Part shown: in pieces, positions 7,958 through 10,902 of the stretch
How positions within the stretch are numbered: the stretch's first letter is position 1
Layout: each line of letters opens with the position of its first letter
Origin: Podochytrium sp. JEL0797
Taxonomy: Eukaryota; Chytridiomycota; Chytridiomycetes; Chytridiales; Chytriomycetaceae
Assembly (NCBI GenBank): GCA_027596195.1
Contig: JADGJG010000918.1
Location: 1 to 10,902, forward strand
Length of the DNA stretch: 10,902 nt
Direction: 5' to 3'
The notes under the pieces: model-generated
What the model saw: only the letters and a program-made list of their open reading frames with translations
The model's database searches: none
Told to the model about the DNA's origin: nothing
Translations under genes and position numbers: made by a program

Positions 7958-8886
7958 ATGGACGGCAATACCGAGCAAAGCGTCCTCATCATTCGCCCCG
8001 AGGCTCGCCACAGCGAGAACCACATTGTCCACTCGCTCAACATGGACGGCTTCAAGATCCTCGATGTGCGCGCGTTTTGTTGTGGATTCCACCCCGCCAC
8101 AACGCCACCATGCTGAACATCAAACGTTTTTCCTTCTTGTTCTCGACAGCGCAAGCATATCACCATTTCGCGCGAACAGGCCCACGCTCAGTTTGCAGCA
8201 ACCTCCGAAACTCCTCTCGACGGCACCGCGTTGGACGAATATGTCGCCAACATTGCGGACGCCGCGGGTCCTTCCGTCGTGTTGCTTGTGAGCCGGTTCA
8301 ACGCGTGCGATGAGATCAAAACGCTTATGGGACCTGCGGATGTGAAGGAGGCGAAGGACTTTGCACCCAACAGGTGAGGTGGGGTTTTGCCCAGGGTGGC
8401 GAGGGGGAGGGGCCGCGGTGCTGTTTATTTTTTCCAACAATGGATCTCTCTCGTGTGTCTGTTAGTCTGCGTGCCAAGTTTGCGGTTAGCAAGAAGAGAT
8501 GTGCTGTTGAAGCGACGTTGACGTATGAATCGACGGACGCGGCTTTGCGAACTTTTTTCCCTGATCGTGAGTTTCTTGCATTCTCGCGTTCGAATTTTTG
8601 ACCCCATTTCTCCTTTCTGCAAACACAAATAGGTTTGAGAACCGTGCTTCCGTCCTCGGAATCTTCCAAAGCGTTGCTCGAAGACTCGGTGTATCCCGTG
8701 TTGACGCACGGGTTGACGATGCTTTGCAAGGAGAAACCTGCGAACCCTACGGTATTCCTCTACATCCATCCCCCCTAATTCGTGACACGAGTTTTTCTCA
8801 TGCCTCTTTTTCTTGATGGACAGGTCTGGTTGGGAAATTGGTTGGTCGAAAACAACCCCAACCGCCCACATGTTGCGGAAATGTGA
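7958..8886 (+). CDS. NME5: NME5-like radial-spoke protein: degenerate NDP kinase domain plus DPY-30 motif
   Basis: Exons: 7958-8065, 8150-8373, 8466-8566, 8633-8751, 8824-8886. Introns are 66-92 nt and frame is kept, giving 204 aa (human NME5 212). Residues 8-145 follow the nucleoside diphosphate kinase fold: SVLIIRPEA matches LAIIKPD, then GFKILD, AGPSVVLLVSRFNA, LMGP and NSLRAKF. Residues 152-195 carry a DPY-30-type dimerisation motif (YPVLTHGLTMLCKEKPANP then VWLGNWLVENNPNRP). This closely parallels the NME5 C-terminus and is the kind of motif that docks on radial-spoke partners. The catalytic set is lost: the P-loop-side Lys is R13, and the phosphate-accepting His is E126 in a gap-free alignment to human NALHG. 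A structural role in the axonemal radial spoke (RSP23 class) is therefore inferred rather than kinase activity. The start sits just before the first beta strand, as in the family. Confidence 0.9.
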
Positions 8887-9021
8887 AAGAGAAAGGACGA
8901 TGTGAGGCGGGAGTTCTTTTGGAAGTTTGGCACCAAAACATTTTGTTGAATCATTTGCTTATTTGGAGGGGAGATGCAGGGGGGAGTTTTTTTTGAAATT
9001 GAATTGTCAGTGAAAAAATAC
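8887..9021. other. Intergenic spacer between NME5-like gene and dynein intermediate chain
   Basis: 135 bp between two co-directional genes. It is purine-rich, with a G run at 8978-8983 and a T run at 8986-8993. It must contain the NME5-like 3' end and the dynein gene promoter. No X-box or TATA box is recognised. Confidence 0.5.
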
Positions 9022-10769
9022 ATGAAATCCCAACGGAAAGTCGCCGTCGCCCCCGCCGCCAACCTGGGGGCCAAAAACACATCGACGCAGTCACTTACCT
9101 CAAATCTCGCCAACGGGGGGGATCCGTCGATGGCTGGGAATGAAGACTGGTTGCCTGTAAGAAGAATACCCACCTCCCACTCACGTGTGTCTGAACACAC
9201 TTTATTACACAAACCAGCCCAAAGTACTCCTAAAACCTCCCGGTCAACTGCAATTAACGGATCGCGAACTGGACGAAGAGTTGACTGTAAAATCATCGCG
9301 TTTTTTGAGGGGGTTATCGTGATTCTGAAAACGATCGTTTCTAGCGAATCTTGAACGCCAACAACCCCCATGCGCCTCAAAATATCGCCAGATATAACAA
9401 CAAAGAGAAAATATTCAAAGCGAGTCCGAACGTGGATCACTTTGTAGTCCACTTTGAATTTGACGGGTGAGACCCACCCCACTCCATCCTCAAAAACCTA
9501 ATCTAAAATCGAACAAACTCCAGATATTTAATCTACAAAGAGAAGGATGAGAATTCTGTGAATACGGGAACAACCGAAACGTCAACCGAGTCGACTGGAA
9601 CGGGAACGGAAGACGGGGAGGAAAAAAAACCCAAGGGTCCTTTGAGAAACCAATTCAACTTTAGCGAGCGGGCTTCACAGACAATCAACAATCCGTATAG
9701 GGTGAGAGCAATTTAACGCGATCATGAGAGTTTTATTTCTAAAAACGAAGGGTAGGAACGATCCACCAACACCGAACCCCCACCCGCCCGCATCTTCAGC
9801 TACACCGTGAACCAATGGTCCATTTTCGACGCGTACATGGAAGACTTGCAGGCCAAAGAAAAGGCCACCAAAGACAAAGCCAAAGCGGCACCGTCAGGCG
9901 CGAAAGGCCACAAGGACGACGACAAGGCCAACATTCTGCCGACCGAAAACCACAGCGAAGACGCGTATTACAAAAACCCCGAGTTGAAGAAGGCCATGAT
10001 TATTATTGAGCGGATGGCGAATCAGAATACGTTTGATGATGTGGCGCAGGATTATAAGTATTGGGAGGATGCGTCGGACGAATTAGGCGACAGGAAATGT
10101 AAACACAGAACAACGCGTTATTTATGCCCCAATTCATTCTAACTGAAATCTCACTAGCCGGAAGCCTTCTCCCACTCTGGAAGTTTGTATGCGAAAAGGA
10201 AAAGAGAAAGCAAGTCACGGCCGTTTGTTGGAACCCCAAAAACACGGACCTCTTTGCTGTCGGATACGGATCCTACGATTTCTCCAAGCAAGGACCTGGA
10301 ATGATTGCCTGTTTCACGTTGAAAAACACGTCGCATCCAGAGTTTTTGTACACCACCGATTCGGGGGTCATGAGTCTCGATTTCCATCCTCAGGTGAGCG
10401 TGTTGTTTTCCAGTTTTTCTTTGCTTCGTAATACTGAATTGTGAATTTTGGCATGATTCTCGAATTCCAATAGCACCCCTCCATGATTGCTGTCGTAAGT
10501 TTGTCCCCTCCTTCGCTCCTGACTCAAACCACACTCAACCTTCACACCAACAGGGTCTCTACGACGGCTCCGTCCTCGTCTACAACATGCAAAAGAAGGT
10601 GGACGGCCCCTTGTTCCGATGCAACCCAAAGAACGGCAAACACACGGACCCAGTGTGGCAAGTGTGTTGGCAAAAGGACGACTTGGATGACAACATGAAC
10701 TTTTTCTCTGTTTCGTCGGACGGTCGCGTGGCCCAATGGACTTTGCTTCAGAACGAGCTCATTTATACG
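9022..10769 (+). CDS. DNAI1: Axonemal outer-arm dynein intermediate chain 1 (IC78/DNAI1), 3' truncated
   Basis: Intermediate chain that anchors the outer dynein arm to the doublet microtubule and drives flagellar beating. Exons in the window: 9022-9156, 9218-9286, 9345-9466, 9524-9701, 9756-10098, 10158-10393, 10474-10494, 10554-10769. A donor GTGAGT follows at 10770. The 440 residues seen are about 60% of the usual ~700. Landmarks in human order: [31 protein letters not shown] (about 69-85), [43 protein letters not shown], and GSLLPLWKF (284-292). The first WD repeats follow: VTAVCWNP (302-309) with [30 protein letters not shown], and [12 protein letters not shown] with [14 protein letters not shown] Lys-rich linker ([12 protein letters not shown]) precedes the WD region. 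One exon is only 21 nt (HPSMIAV). The start at 9022 fits the family N-terminus. An in-frame ATG at 8974 is possible. Confidence 0.95.
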
Positions 10770-10792
10770 GTGAGTTTGTGGAGAGAAATTTC

Positions 10793-10818
10793 GGGGGGGG
10801 GGGGGGGGGGGGGGGGGG

Positions 10819-10849
<31 letters not shown>

Positions 10850-10902
10850 TAAAAATATAAATTTTTGTTTTTATTATAAATAAAAAAAAAAACATAAAAA
10901 AA
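10793..10902. repeat. G homopolymer and A/T low-complexity tail at the right edge (likely artefact)
   Basis: A run of 27 G (10793-10819) begins 23 bp into a dynein-gene intron. It is followed by six T, about 24 A and then almost exclusively A/T sequence to the end. Poly-G running outward mirrors the left edge. No coding or structural signal is visible, and the expected branch site, acceptor and next dynein exon are absent. Probably unreliable assembly sequence. Confidence 0.8.

Noticed and set aside
8775..9482. 235-aa open frame on the minus strand
   Set aside because: It overlaps NME5-like exon 5 and the first three dynein exons, which match their families. No domain is visible in the antisense frame.

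Overview
The window is nuclear DNA of a flagellated microbial eukaryote. Seven protein-coding genes can be read across it, six of them recognisable. All are split by very short GT-AG introns (about 37-92 nt, roughly 40 in total) and separated by only 27-190 bp. Four of the recognised genes belong to motile-cilium biology, so the organism makes a motile flagellum. A zoosporic fungus or another small-genome protist would fit, but nothing here fixes the lineage. There are no rRNA or tRNA genes, transposons, CRISPR arrays or prokaryotic operon signals.

Layout: 1-121 is a C homopolymer, probably a sequencing or assembly artefact. 130-661 (-) is the 5' part of a voltage-gated cation channel of CatSper/CaV type, cut by the contig edge. 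825-3112 (-) is a complete leukotriene A4 hydrolase/aminopeptidase (LTA4H, 7 exons, 636 aa). 3298-5448 (-) is a complete nephrocystin-1 (NPHP1, 10 exons, 523 aa). 5476-7182 (+) is a complete IWS1/Spn1 transcription elongation factor (11 exons, 378 aa). 7250-7769 (-) is an unrecognised 117-aa single-pass membrane protein (3 exons). 7958-8886 (+) is an NME5-like protein with a nucleoside diphosphate kinase fold and a DPY-30 motif (5 exons, 204 aa). 9022-10769 (+) is the first 440 residues of an axonemal outer-arm dynein intermediate chain (DNAI1/IC78 type), cut by the other edge. 10793-10902 is a G homopolymer followed by A/T-only low-complexity sequence.

Functionally, NPHP1 belongs to the ciliary transition zone, DNAI1 to the outer dynein arm and NME5 (RSP23 class) to the radial spoke. 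A CatSper-type channel would be a flagellar calcium channel. They sit among housekeeping genes (LTA4H, IWS1). The closest pair is NPHP1 and IWS1, whose start codons are 27 bp apart head to head. The exon models were built by hand. Each complete model keeps reading frame through every junction, and the junctions were chosen to restore family-conserved segments, but no transcript evidence was available.
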